Source: an uncultured Porphyromonadaceae bacterium (GTDB lineage Bacteria > Bacteroidota > Bacteroidia > Bacteroidales > Muribaculaceae). From it: a DNA stretch of 19,505 bases. Positions 7,831 to 15,620 of the stretch are shown in pieces. The DNA lies in the NCBI GenBank assembly GCA_900550395.1, contig URSD01000044.1, positions 1 through 19,505 on the forward strand, written 5' to 3'. Below the pieces are notes generated by a model. It worked only from the letters and a program-made list of their open reading frames with translations, was not told the origin of the DNA and made no database searches. Each line of letters begins with the position of its first letter. The stretch's first letter is position 1. The position numbers and the translations under genes were made by a program.

Positions 7831-9510
7831 ATGAAGAAACTCCTGCTCATACTTGCCGCCTCAGGCATGCTTCTCGCCTCGGCCAGCGCAGCGACCACCC
7901 GCAGCAACAAGTCGGAAGTGTCGCGCAACCTCATCATCTTCAACAGCCTCTTCAAGGAGTTGCAGACGAACTACGTCGACACCATCGACGCCACCGGCTC
8001 GATGCGCACGGCCATCGACGCCATGCTCTCCGAGATAGACCCCTACACGGAGTACTACCCGGCCGATGAGGAGGACAAGCTGCTGAGCATAAGCACGGGC
8101 CAGTTCAGCGGCGTGGGCAGCACCATCCAGCGCCGCGGCCGGGAAGTGCTCTTCACGGAGCCGCAGTGGAACTCGCCGTCGCGCCGCGCCGGAGTGCGCC
8201 ACGGCGACCGCATCCTGCGCATCAACGGCGACACCGTCGGACCCGACATGGACATCAGCGAGGTGAGCAAGCGGCTGCGCGGTCAGGCCGGCACGCACGT
8301 CGTGGTGGATGTGCGCCGTCCTTACGCCGAGGACTCGCTGCTGACCTTCGACATCGTGCGCGGTGTCATCAAGGTCGACCCCGTGCCCTACGCCGGCGTG
8401 CTCCCGGACAGCACCGGCTACATACGCATCACCACCTTCAGCGAGAAGACGGCCGGCAAGGTGCGCGACGCCGTGGCCGAAATCATGCGCACGCCGGGCC
8501 TGCGCGGCATCATCATCGACCTGCGCGGCAACGGCGGCGGCCTGCTGGAGAGCGCCGTGCAGGTGGCCGGCAATTTCGTCGACAAGGGCACCGAGATAGT
8601 GCGCACGCGCGGGCGCGACGCGCAGAACGAGAAGGTGTACAAGACCACGCAGCAGCCGCAGGCGCGCCGCGTGCCTCTGGTTGTGCTCACCGACGGCGGC
8701 ACGGCATCGTCGTCGGAAATCGTGGCCGGCTCGCTTCAGGACCTCGACCGCGCCGTCATCCTCGGCGAGCGCAGCTACGGCAAGGGGCTGGTGCAGACAG
8801 GGCGCCCCGTGCCCTACGGCGGCTACATGAAGGTGACGACGGGGCGCTACTACATCCCCAGCGGACGCCTCATACAGGCCATTGACTACAGCCACCGTGA
8901 CGAACGCGGCAATGTGACGCGCATCCCCGACAGCCTTACCACCGTCTATCATACCCGCCTCGGACGCGAGGTGCGCGACGGCGGAGGCATCACGCCCGAC
9001 TTCAAGGTCGAGCCTAAGGATATGAACCGCCTTATCTACAATCTGATAGCCGACAACTGGGTGTTTGACTACGCTACGCGCTACGCCGCCGGGCACCCCG
9101 ACGGCATAGGCTCGCCCGACAGCTTCGAGGTGGACGACAGTATTTTCGCCGACTTCAAGAAATTCATCGACCCCGCGCGCTTCAACTACGACAAGGTGTG
9201 CGAAAGCGGCCTGAAGCTTCTGCGCGAGGCCGCCGTGCGCGAGGGCTACATGAACGACAGCGTGGCCGCACAGTTCGCGCGCCTCGACACTCTGCTGCGC
9301 CACGACCTGAACCATGACCTCGACCACAACCGCGAGGACATCGTAGACCTTCTGGACGTGGAGATAGGCCAGCGCTACTTCTCCGAGGCCGACCAGGTGC
9401 GCCGCGCGCTGCGCCGCGATGCCGTGGCCGACTCCGCCCGCGCCCTGCTTCACAACCCCGACCGCTACCGCGACCTGCTCCTGCCCAAAGGCAAGAGCCC
9501 GAAACCCTGA
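7831..9510 (+). CDS. S41 family C-terminal processing peptidase
   Basis: A 559-residue exported serine protease of the CtpA/Prc group, which trims or degrades periplasmic proteins from the C-terminus. A signal peptide (1-20, ending ASASA) leads into a short helical domain. A PDZ-like domain follows at about 90-163 (SPSRRAGVRHGDRILRINGD at 115-134). The S41 catalytic domain follows: LRGNGGGLLESAV (231-243), TDGGTASSSEI (287-297) with the predicted nucleophile S293, and RSYGKGLVQT (314-323) with the general base K318. The Ser-Lys spacing of 25 matches plant D1 protease. A C-terminal charged helical extension (about 395-559) is typical of Bacteroidetes members. It is placed tightly between murI and mfd (9-base gap to the latter). 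Confidence 0.95.
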   Translation: MKKLLLILAASGMLLASASAATTRSNKSEVSRNLIIFNSLFKELQTNYVDTIDATGSMRTAIDAMLSEIDPYTEYYPADEEDKLLSISTGQFSGVGSTIQRRGREVLFTEPQWNSPSRRAGVRHGDRILRINGDTVGPDMDISEVSKRLRGQAGTHVVVDVRRPYAEDSLLTFDIVRGVIKVDPVPYAGVLPDSTGYIRITTFSEKTAGKVRDAVAEIMRTPGLRGIIIDLRGNGGGLLESAVQVAGNFVDKGTEIVRTRGRDAQNEKVYKTTQQPQARRVPLVVLTDGGTASSSEIVAGSLQDLDRAVILGERSYGKGLVQTGRPVPYGGYMKVTTGRYYIPSGRLIQAIDYSHRDERGNVTRIPDSLTTVYHTRLGREVRDGGGITPDFKVEPKDMNRLIYNLIADNWVFDYATRYAAGHPDGIGSPDSFEVDDSIFADFKKFIDPARFNYDKVCESGLKLLREAAVREGYMNDSVAAQFARLDTLLRHDLNHDLDHNREDIVDLLDVEIGQRYFSEADQVRRALRRDAVADSARALLHNPDRYRDLLLPKGKSPKP

Positions 9511-9519
9511 CGCACAGCC

Positions 9520-12500
9520 ATGCAGCTCTCAGACATTACAGCCAAATTCATGACGCCCGCCAGGGCTAAAGCCCTGAAAGCGGCGCTGAAGACGGGCCAC
9601 GCCACGGCTTACGGCCTGGCGGGTTCGGCTCCGGCCGTGCTGCTCGCCACCATGCCGCGTCAGCAGGGGCCGGTGCTTGTGGTTGGCGACTCGCTTGACG
9701 ATGCCGGCTATCTGTATTTCGACCTTGTGCGGCTGTGCGGCGAGCACGCCGTGGCCATGCTGCCGTCGGGCTACAAGCGCGACATAAAGTACGGCCAGCC
9801 CGACGAGCCCAGCCGCATCCTGCGCGTGGAGGCCCTGCAGCGCATAGCCGCCGGTACGCTGCGCTTCGTGGTGAGCTATCCCGAGGCGTTGGCCGAGAAG
9901 GTGGCGAGCGCGCAGTCGCTCGACGAGCACACGCTGAGCCTGCGGGTGGGTGCCACGGTGGACATCACCGACACGCAGCGCTGGCTGCGCGACAACGGCT
10001 TCCGCCACGAGGACTATGTGTACGAGCCCGGCCAGTACGCCGTGCGCGGCTCCATCCTCGACATCTACCCCTACAACAACGAGCTGCCCTACCGTATCGA
10101 CTTCTTCGGCGACGAGATAGACAGTGTGCGCGAGTTTAACGTGGAGACGCAGCTCAGCGAGCGCAAGCTCGACGAGGTGCGCGTCACGGCCAATGTGGCT
10201 TCCGGCGACGGCGGCAGCTCCTTGCTCGAATTCATGGCGCCGGACACGCTCGTGGCCGTGCGCTCCACCACCTTCGTGGCCGAGCGCGTGGCGGCAGTGG
10301 CCGCTGAGACGCCTGCTGAGGCGGCCGTCATCACCGGCGAAGGCGAGGCCGACGCGCTCAGCAATGTAGTGGACGCCGGGCGCTTCGCCGCCTGCTACGG
10401 CCGACTGCCGCGCCTGGAGCTCAGCGGCGCGGCCGATGTTGCAGCCGGCACAAAGGCGGCGATAGGCTTCGAGTGTACGCCGCAGGCCATATACCATAAG
10501 AATTTCGACCTGATAGCCGGGTCGTTCGGCAAACTGCTTGCCGACGGCTACACGCTGTGCATCCTCAGCGACAACGAGCACCAGTTTGAGCGCCTGCGCG
10601 CCATCTTCGCCGACCGCGGCGACGACATCGACTTCACAGCCGTGGACGGCACGCTGCACGAGGGCTTCGTGGACCACGCCACGCGCACGTGCGTCTTCAC
10701 CGACCATCAGATTTTCGACCGCTTCCACAAGTACACCCTCAAGAGCGACCGCGCGCGGTCGGGTCGCATGGCCCTGTCGCTGAAGGAACTCGGACAGATA
10801 GAACCGGGCGACTACATAGTACACGTGGACCACGGCGTAGGCCGCTTCGCGGGCCTGCTTCGCACCGACGTGGGCGGCCGCACGCAGGAGATGATAAAGC
10901 TGGTGTACGCCAACAACGACATCATCTTCGTGAGCATCCACGCCCTGCACAAGCTCGCCAAGTACCGCGGCAAGGAGGGCGAGCCGCCTAAGGTCAACCG
11001 CATAGGCACAGGCGCCTGGGCGCGCATGAAGGAGCGCACCAAGAGCAAGCTCAAGGACATAGCGCGCGACCTCATACGCCTCTATGCCGAGCGCAAGCAG
11101 CAGAAGGGCCACGCGTTCGCACCTGACAGCTATCTGCAGCACGAGCTCGAGGCTTCCTTCATATATGAGGATACGCCCGACCAGCTGACGGCCACGCAGG
11201 CCGTGAAGGCCGACATGGAGAGCGAGCGCCCGATGGACCGCCTTATCTGCGGCGACGTGGGCTTCGGAAAGACCGAGATCGCTATCCGCGCCGCGTTCAA
11301 GGCCGCGACCGACGGCAAGCAGACGGCAGTGCTCGTGCCGACGACAGTGCTTGCCTACCAGCATTACCAGACATTCAGCCAGCGTCTGGCCGATTTCCCG
11401 GTGCGGGTGGACTACCTCTCGCGGGCGCGGTCGGCCAAGGAGACGAAGGCCATACTCGACGACCTCGCCGCGGGCAAGATAGACATAATCATAGGCACGC
11501 ACAAGCTGATAGGCAAGTCTGTAAAGTTCAAGGACCTGGGGCTGCTCGTCGTGGACGAGGAACAGAAGTTCGGCGTGGCCGTCAAGGAGAAGCTCAAGCA
11601 GCTGAAGGTGAGTGTCGACACCCTGACCATGAGCGCGACACCCATACCGCGCACCCTCCAGTTCTCGCTGATGGGCGCGCGCGACCTCTCGTCCATCACC
11701 ACTCCGCCGGCCAACCGTCACCCGATAGTCACCTCCGTAAACTCCCGCAGCGACGACATCGTGGCCGAGGCCGTTAACTTCGAGATGGCGCGCGGCGGCC
11801 AGATATTCGTCATCAACAACCGCATAGAGGGCCTCTACGAACTTGAGAACATGGTGAAGCGCCTCGTGCCGGACGCGCGCACCGTCGTTGCCCACGGACA
11901 GATGCCTCCCGAGAAGCTGGAAAAGACGATAGCTGACTTCGTGGCCCACGACTATGACGTGCTGCTGGCGACCACCATAGTGGAAAGCGGCATCGACATG
12001 CCGAACGTGAACACCATCATCGTCAACAACGCCCAGAATTTCGGCCTCAGCGAGCTGCACCAGCTGCGCGGCCGCGTGGGCCGTAGCTCGCGCAAGGCGT
12101 TTTGCTATCTGCTCGTGCCTCCGGGTCTGCCCCTGAGCGATGTGGCGCGCCGCCGCCTCCAGGCCATCGAGAGTTTCTCCGACCTCGGCTCGGGCATACA
12201 CATAGCCATGCAGGACCTCGACATACGCGGCGCGGGCAATCTGCTCGGCGCCGAGCAAAGCGGCTTCATCGCCGACCTGGGCTACGAGACTTATCAGAAG
12301 ATACTCAAGGAGGCCGTCACGGAGCTGCGCACGCAGGAGTTTGCCGACGCGGTCAAGGCCGAGACCTCAACGGCCGGCGGCGAGAACGACGGCTCGGACG
12401 ACTTCGTGGCCGACTGCACCGTGGAGACCGACCTCGAGCTGCTGCTGCCCGCCACGTATGTGCCGCAGGAGGGCGAGCGCATAGCCCTCTACCGCGAGCT

Positions 12501-12870
12501 CGACAGCATAGAGCGCGAGACGGAACTGCGGGCCTTCGCCGAACGGCTTGTCGACCGCTTCGGCAAGATACCGCCGGAGACGGCCGAGCTGCTGCGCATA
12601 CCGCACCTGCGCCGCCTGGCCCGCCGCCTGGGCATAGAGAAGGTGGCGCTGAAGCAGGGCGCCATGTACCTCTACTTCGTGGGCGACGACAATGTGGCTT
12701 ACTATCAGAGCGCGATGTTCGGGCGCCTCGTGCGCTATCTGCAACTGAACACCGACCGCGTGCGCATCCGCGAGAACGGCAGCCGCCGCAGCTTCGCCAT
12801 CCGTTCGGTAGCCACGGTGGAGGCGGCCGTAGGCATACTCGACACCATGCTGTCGCTCGACCCTGCATAA
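9520..12870 (+). CDS. mfd: Transcription-repair coupling factor
   Basis: A 1116-residue ATP-dependent translocase that removes stalled RNA polymerase and recruits UvrA to lesions. Regions in order: UvrB-like N-terminal domain (about 20-300, with the DFFGDEIDS motif), RNA polymerase interacting domain (from GDYIVHVDHGVGRF, 430-443), Walker A GDVGFGKT (578-585), Walker B-type DEEQ (679-682), SATPIPRTLQ, motif VI QLRGRVGR (848-855), and the C-terminal regulatory domain. Length is near the family norm (about 1150) and no motif is missing. It is followed after 38 bases by xth, giving a repair pair within the operon. Confidence 0.98.
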   Translation: MQLSDITAKFMTPARAKALKAALKTGHATAYGLAGSAPAVLLATMPRQQGPVLVVGDSLDDAGYLYFDLVRLCGEHAVAMLPSGYKRDIKYGQPDEPSRILRVEALQRIAAGTLRFVVSYPEALAEKVASAQSLDEHTLSLRVGATVDITDTQRWLRDNGFRHEDYVYEPGQYAVRGSILDIYPYNNELPYRIDFFGDEIDSVREFNVETQLSERKLDEVRVTANVASGDGGSSLLEFMAPDTLVAVRSTTFVAERVAAVAAETPAEAAVITGEGEADALSNVVDAGRFAACYGRLPRLELSGAADVAAGTKAAIGFECTPQAIYHKNFDLIAGSFGKLLADGYTLCILSDNEHQFERLRAIFADRGDDIDFTAVDGTLHEGFVDHATRTCVFTDHQIFDRFHKYTLKSDRARSGRMALSLKELGQIEPGDYIVHVDHGVGRFAGLLRTDVGGRTQEMIKLVYANNDIIFVSIHALHKLAKYRGKEGEPPKVNRIGTGAWARMKERTKSKLKDIARDLIRLYAERKQQKGHAFAPDSYLQHELEASFIYEDTPDQLTATQAVKADMESERPMDRLICGDVGFGKTEIAIRAAFKAATDGKQTAVLVPTTVLAYQHYQTFSQRLADFPVRVDYLSRARSAKETKAILDDLAAGKIDIIIGTHKLIGKSVKFKDLGLLVVDEEQKFGVAVKEKLKQLKVSVDTLTMSATPIPRTLQFSLMGARDLSSITTPPANRHPIVTSVNSRSDDIVAEAVNFEMARGGQIFVINNRIEGLYELENMVKRLVPDARTVVAHGQMPPEKLEKTIADFVAHDYDVLLATTIVESGIDMPNVNTIIVNNAQNFGLSELHQLRGRVGRSSRKAFCYLLVPPGLPLSDVARRRLQAIESFSDLGSGIHIAMQDLDIRGAGNLLGAEQSGFIADLGYETYQKILKEAVTELRTQEFADAVKAETSTAGGENDGSDDFVADCTVETDLELLLPATYVPQEGERIALYRELDSIERETELRAFAERLVDRFGKIPPETAELLRIPHLRRLARRLGIEKVALKQGAMYLYFVGDDNVAYYQSAMFGRLVRYLQLNTDRVRIRENGSRRSFAIRSVATVEAAVGILDTMLSLDPA

Positions 12871-12874
12871 AAAA

Positions 12875-12896
12875 TACCCTCTAAATACCCTCTAAA
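12875..12896. repeat. Tandem 11-bp direct repeat between mfd and xth
   Basis: TACCCTCTAAA occurs twice head to tail (12875-12885, 12886-12896) in the 38-base gap. It could be slippage, or it could matter for translation of xth, whose start lies 12 bases further on. No hairpin is formed. Confidence 0.7.
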
Positions 12897-12908
12897 ACAG
12901 ATTAGATT

Positions 12909-13670
12909 ATGAAATTAGTGTCGTGGAATGTCAATGGCCTCCGGGCTGTGCTCGGAAAGGGCTTCAAGGAGACGATATATGCTCTTGACGCGGACGCCGT
13001 GTGCGTACAGGAAACCAAAATGCAGCCCGAACAGATGACGCACACGCTTGACGACGGAGGGTACTCGCTGTACTGGAACTCGGCAGAGCGCCGCGGCTAC
13101 AGTGGAACCGCCACGGCCACTCGGCGCAAGCCTCTGGCCGTGGAGAGGGGAGACTTTGACAACGAGGGGCGCGTGCTCACGCTCGACATGGGGACGTTCT
13201 ATCTCGTAAATGTGTATTCGCCCAACTCGCAGGGCGAGCTCGCGCGTCTGCCTTACCGCCTTGAGTGGGAAGCGAATTTCCGCGATTATCTGCGCCGCCT
13301 CGATGCGGAGAAGCCCGTGGTGGTGTGCGGCGACCTCAACGTGGCTCACAACGATATAGACCTGGCGCGTCCGGCCGACAATCATTTCAGCGCGGGCTTC
13401 AGCGACGAGGAGCGCGCCGCGTTCGGCACCCTGCTCTCGGAGTGCGGACTGGTGGACACCTTCCGTCTGCTGCATCCCGACGACTGCGGCGCCTACTCCT
13501 GGTGGAGCTACCGCATGCGGGCGAGGGAGAGGAACGTGGGCTGGCGTATAGACTACTTCCTCGTGAGCCGCCGCATCGCGGATTGCGTCACAGCCGCGAC
13601 CATACACAGCGAAATCGAGGGCAGCGATCACTGCCCCGTGTCGATAGAACTCTCTGAAGATAAATTATGA
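12909..13670 (+). CDS. xth: Exodeoxyribonuclease III (AP endonuclease)
   Basis: A 253-residue metal-dependent nuclease of the ExoIII/APE1 group, cutting at abasic sites and degrading DNA 3' to 5' in base excision repair. The active-site series is complete: SWNVNGLR (5-12), QETK (34-37, E35), Y103 in NVYSPN, GDLNVAHNDID (141-151, D142 and N144), WRIDYFLVS (212-220) and SDHCPV (239-244, D240/H241). Its stop codon overlaps the start of the next gene by four bases (ATGA at 13667). Confidence 0.96.
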   Translation: MKLVSWNVNGLRAVLGKGFKETIYALDADAVCVQETKMQPEQMTHTLDDGGYSLYWNSAERRGYSGTATATRRKPLAVERGDFDNEGRVLTLDMGTFYLVNVYSPNSQGELARLPYRLEWEANFRDYLRRLDAEKPVVVCGDLNVAHNDIDLARPADNHFSAGFSDEERAAFGTLLSECGLVDTFRLLHPDDCGAYSWWSYRMRARERNVGWRIDYFLVSRRIADCVTAATIHSEIEGSDHCPVSIELSEDKL

Positions 13671-15019
13671 AACACCCTATAAGCAGCATCAAGGCCCTGA
13701 TGGTGGAGTATTTCAGCCTGTCGGGCTACCTCGTGAGCCAGCAGGAGGCCGAGGCCTCCATCCGCGAGGGCGTGTCGTTCCGCGGCACCAACATGCTCAT
13801 TCTCATCCTCGCCATATTCATCGCGTCGCTGGGCCTGAACACCAATTCTACGGCCGTCATCATCGGCGCCATGCTTATCTCGCCGCTGATGGGTCCTATC
13901 ATCGGCATAGGCCTTGGCATCGGCATTCAGGATTTCGACCTGGTGCGCCGTTCGCTGCGCAATCTCACCATGGCCGCCGGATTCTCCGTGATAGCGTCGA
14001 CCATCTACTTCATGATCTCGCCCGTGGGGCAGAACCACAGCGAGCTGCTGGCGCGCACGTCGCCTACCATATACGATGTGCTCATAGGGTTTATAGGCGG
14101 CGGTGCCGGCATCTTCGCCATAGGCTCGCGCAGCAAGGGCAACGTCATTCCGGGTGTCGCCATAGCCACGGCTCTCATGCCGCCGCTGTGTACGGCGGGC
14201 TACGGCCTCGCCACATGGCAGCTGAACTACTTCTTCGGTGCGTTCTACCTGTTCCTTATCAACTCCATATACATCTGCCTGGCGACCTACATCGGGGTCA
14301 AGCTGATGAAGTACAAGCATGTGCCGGTGACCGACGTGAACCGTGCGCGCCGCGTGCGTCACATCGTGCTCGTGGTGGCCGTGCTGACGTTGCTTCCGAG
14401 TATATATCTGACCTACAACATGCTGCGCGAGTCGCGTTTCCAAATCAATGCCGGACGCTTCGTCAGCGAGCAGTGCAATTTCCCCTCGACGCACGTGCTT
14501 ACGAGCGACACGCGGTGGCACAGCGGCCACGGCACTCTCGATATAACCCTGATAGGCACCCGGCTGCCGCAGGACTCGCTCCAGCTTGCCCTCAGCGCCA
14601 AACTCGCCGATTACGGCCTCACGGGCGCCACGCTCAACATAGTGCAGGACAGCAGTCCGGTGCTCTCGCAGAAGGACCTGGAGGGCAACTCCGTGCGCGA
14701 TGTATACGAGCTGACGCAGGCGGCGCTCGCGCAGAAGCAGCAGACCATTGACTCTCTGCGCGCCGTGCTTGTGTACCGCGAACAAAACGACACCGTAAGC
14801 GGCGCCATTGCTCCCGAGCTGGCCGTGGTGTTCCCGCAGGTGACGGACATGGCCGTGACGCGCGCCGTCTTCGCCACGACGGAAAGCGGACGGCTTGACA
14901 CCGTGAACGTGGCTCTGGTGCGTCTGGCGCAGCCGTTGCCGAAGGCACGCCGCGAGGAACTGTCGCGCTATCTGGAGGCCCGTCTGCGCCTGCGCGAGGT
15001 GGAGATAGTCGAGATTTAG
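13667..15019 (+). CDS. DUF389 (TIGR00341-type) membrane protein
   Basis: A 450-residue inner membrane protein of unknown function. The core has about seven hydrophobic segments (roughly 42-58, 62-86, 100-117, 136-153, 160-180, 188-212, 230-250). It shows the DUF389 landmarks GAMLISPLMGPI (67-78), FIGGGAGIFAIGSRSKGNVIPG (142-163) and IATALMPPLC (166-175). The C-terminal 195 residues are hydrophilic, probably outside the bilayer, with a helical stretch around the 340s-370s. The start overlaps xth by four bases, implying coupled translation, and it closes the GC-rich gene string. No hairpin with a T run follows; the repeats at 15023-15136 come instead. Confidence 0.88.
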   Translation: MKHPISSIKALMVEYFSLSGYLVSQQEAEASIREGVSFRGTNMLILILAIFIASLGLNTNSTAVIIGAMLISPLMGPIIGIGLGIGIQDFDLVRRSLRNLTMAAGFSVIASTIYFMISPVGQNHSELLARTSPTIYDVLIGFIGGGAGIFAIGSRSKGNVIPGVAIATALMPPLCTAGYGLATWQLNYFFGAFYLFLINSIYICLATYIGVKLMKYKHVPVTDVNRARRVRHIVLVVAVLTLLPSIYLTYNMLRESRFQINAGRFVSEQCNFPSTHVLTSDTRWHSGHGTLDITLIGTRLPQDSLQLALSAKLADYGLTGATLNIVQDSSPVLSQKDLEGNSVRDVYELTQAALAQKQQTIDSLRAVLVYREQNDTVSGAIAPELAVVFPQVTDMAVTRAVFATTESGRLDTVNVALVRLAQPLPKARREELSRYLEARLRLREVEIVEI

Positions 15020-15022
15020 TTT

Positions 15023-15113
15023 ATAGTTGAGAGTTTAGAGGTAAGAGGGGGGGGCGGGCGCAGCCCGCAGTGAGGAGTGAGGGTGCGCTGCGCGCAGTTA
15101 GGAGTGAGGAGTT
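15023..15113. repeat. Purine-rich intergenic repeat, left copy
   Basis: It begins ATAGTT, contains TTTAGAGGTAAGAGG and a G run, then a 32-base block (15067-15098) that recurs at 19301-19332 with a single mismatch. The block holds GTGAGGAGTGAGG and a small stem TGCGC/GCGCA (15084-15088, 15092-15096). No coding capacity is evident. With the right copy at 19264-19346 it brackets the three-gene low-GC cassette in direct orientation. Confidence 0.85.
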
Positions 15114-15136
15114 GTGCAACCCGCCATGCTGCGGGT
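15114..15136. repeat. Hairpin repeat, short copy (copy 2)
   Basis: GTGCAACCCGCCAT (15114-15127), identical to the start of the repeats at 131 and 19401, followed by the closing arm GCGGGT (stem 15119-15124 with 15131-15136). The second and third hairpins of the full element are absent, and the low-GC sequence starts directly after it, as if the element were cut short here. Confidence 0.75.
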
Positions 15137-15159
15137 GACCGCCTGATACACTACCAAAC

Positions 15160-15175
15160 TTCGGTTATAACCGAA
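15160..15175. promoter_or_regulatory. Perfect 16-bp palindrome, possible operator
   Basis: TTCGGTTATAACCGAA is its own reverse complement. It lies at the GC/AT composition boundary and about 65 bases before the TAACTTTG box of the low-GC cassette. A binding site for a dimeric regulator or a recombination site are both possible; no second copy was seen in the window. Confidence 0.55.
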
Positions 15176-15216
15176 TTGTTTCGTATTTTATGACTTTTAA
15201 TTAGTTGCAGAAATCG

Positions 15217-15247
15217 TTGTTGGTTCCAAGTTTTATATTTAACTTTG
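15217..15247 (+). promoter_or_regulatory. Promoter for the three-gene low-GC cassette
   Basis: TAACTTTG (15240-15247) matches TAnnTTTG. TTG trinucleotides at 15217-15219 and 15220-15222 provide a weak -33 element 17-20 bases upstream. Transcription would start roughly 15252-15256, leaving a leader of about 370 bases before the ATG at 15621. Confidence 0.6.
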
Positions 15248-15620
15248 CAATCACAGATCAATGGGTTGAATCCCTGATAACGGGGATAAGCGAGTTGGTC
15301 TGTTAAATACATAAGAAAGCGTTTATCCGCGCTGATTCTTGACCATCTGGAATTCTCGCAAAATTTCATAATAAAGTCAGGAAGATAGCAACGGTAGATG
15401 CCCGTGGATATGTGATTATCATGCATCCGGCTAAATATCTTGTGAGAGATGTGGCCGGAAACTATGATTGCATATATTAGCGTGGGCTTCTGCGTTGCCG
15501 TCCGACTTTATTAGGGCAATGCGAGAAGCCTCAGATGGTAGGACGGTAACAGATACAGATTCCTACGCTTTTACTATTTTCAAGAGGTTCTTGTGGAGTC
15601 TGAACCAAGGGTCTAATTCT
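15248..15620 (+). other. Long leader, possible structured RNA or decayed gene
   Basis: No supported gene. A hairpin ATCCC/GGGAT (15270-15274, 15283-15287) and a 9-bp inverted repeat with one G-U pair (15284-15292, 15320-15328) are alternative folds, since they share bases. A further GTAGGA/TCCTAC pair lies at 15538-15543 and 15561-15566. The reading frame of the downstream gene is open back to a TTG at 15468, but this 51-codon part has no signal peptide character and puts the real one inside the protein. A leftward 91-codon frame at 15151-15426 has no promoter or recognisable product. Confidence 0.4.

Noticed and set aside
9529..12258. Long leftward frame opposite mfd
   Set aside because: A GC-driven antisense shadow; the forward strand encodes a complete Mfd.
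15023..15136. CRISPR-like or VNTR array
   Set aside because: GAGGAGTGAGG-type units are irregular, with no equal spacers; they fit a dispersed intergenic repeat instead.
15151..15426. Leftward 91-codon frame next to the cassette
   Set aside because: No promoter or ribosome site upstream, it covers the palindrome and the rightward promoter, and its composition is not protein-like.
15468..15620. N-terminal extension of cassette gene 1 from a TTG codon
   Set aside because: It would bury the signal peptide at residues 52-70; the ATG at 15621 gives a normal exported protein.
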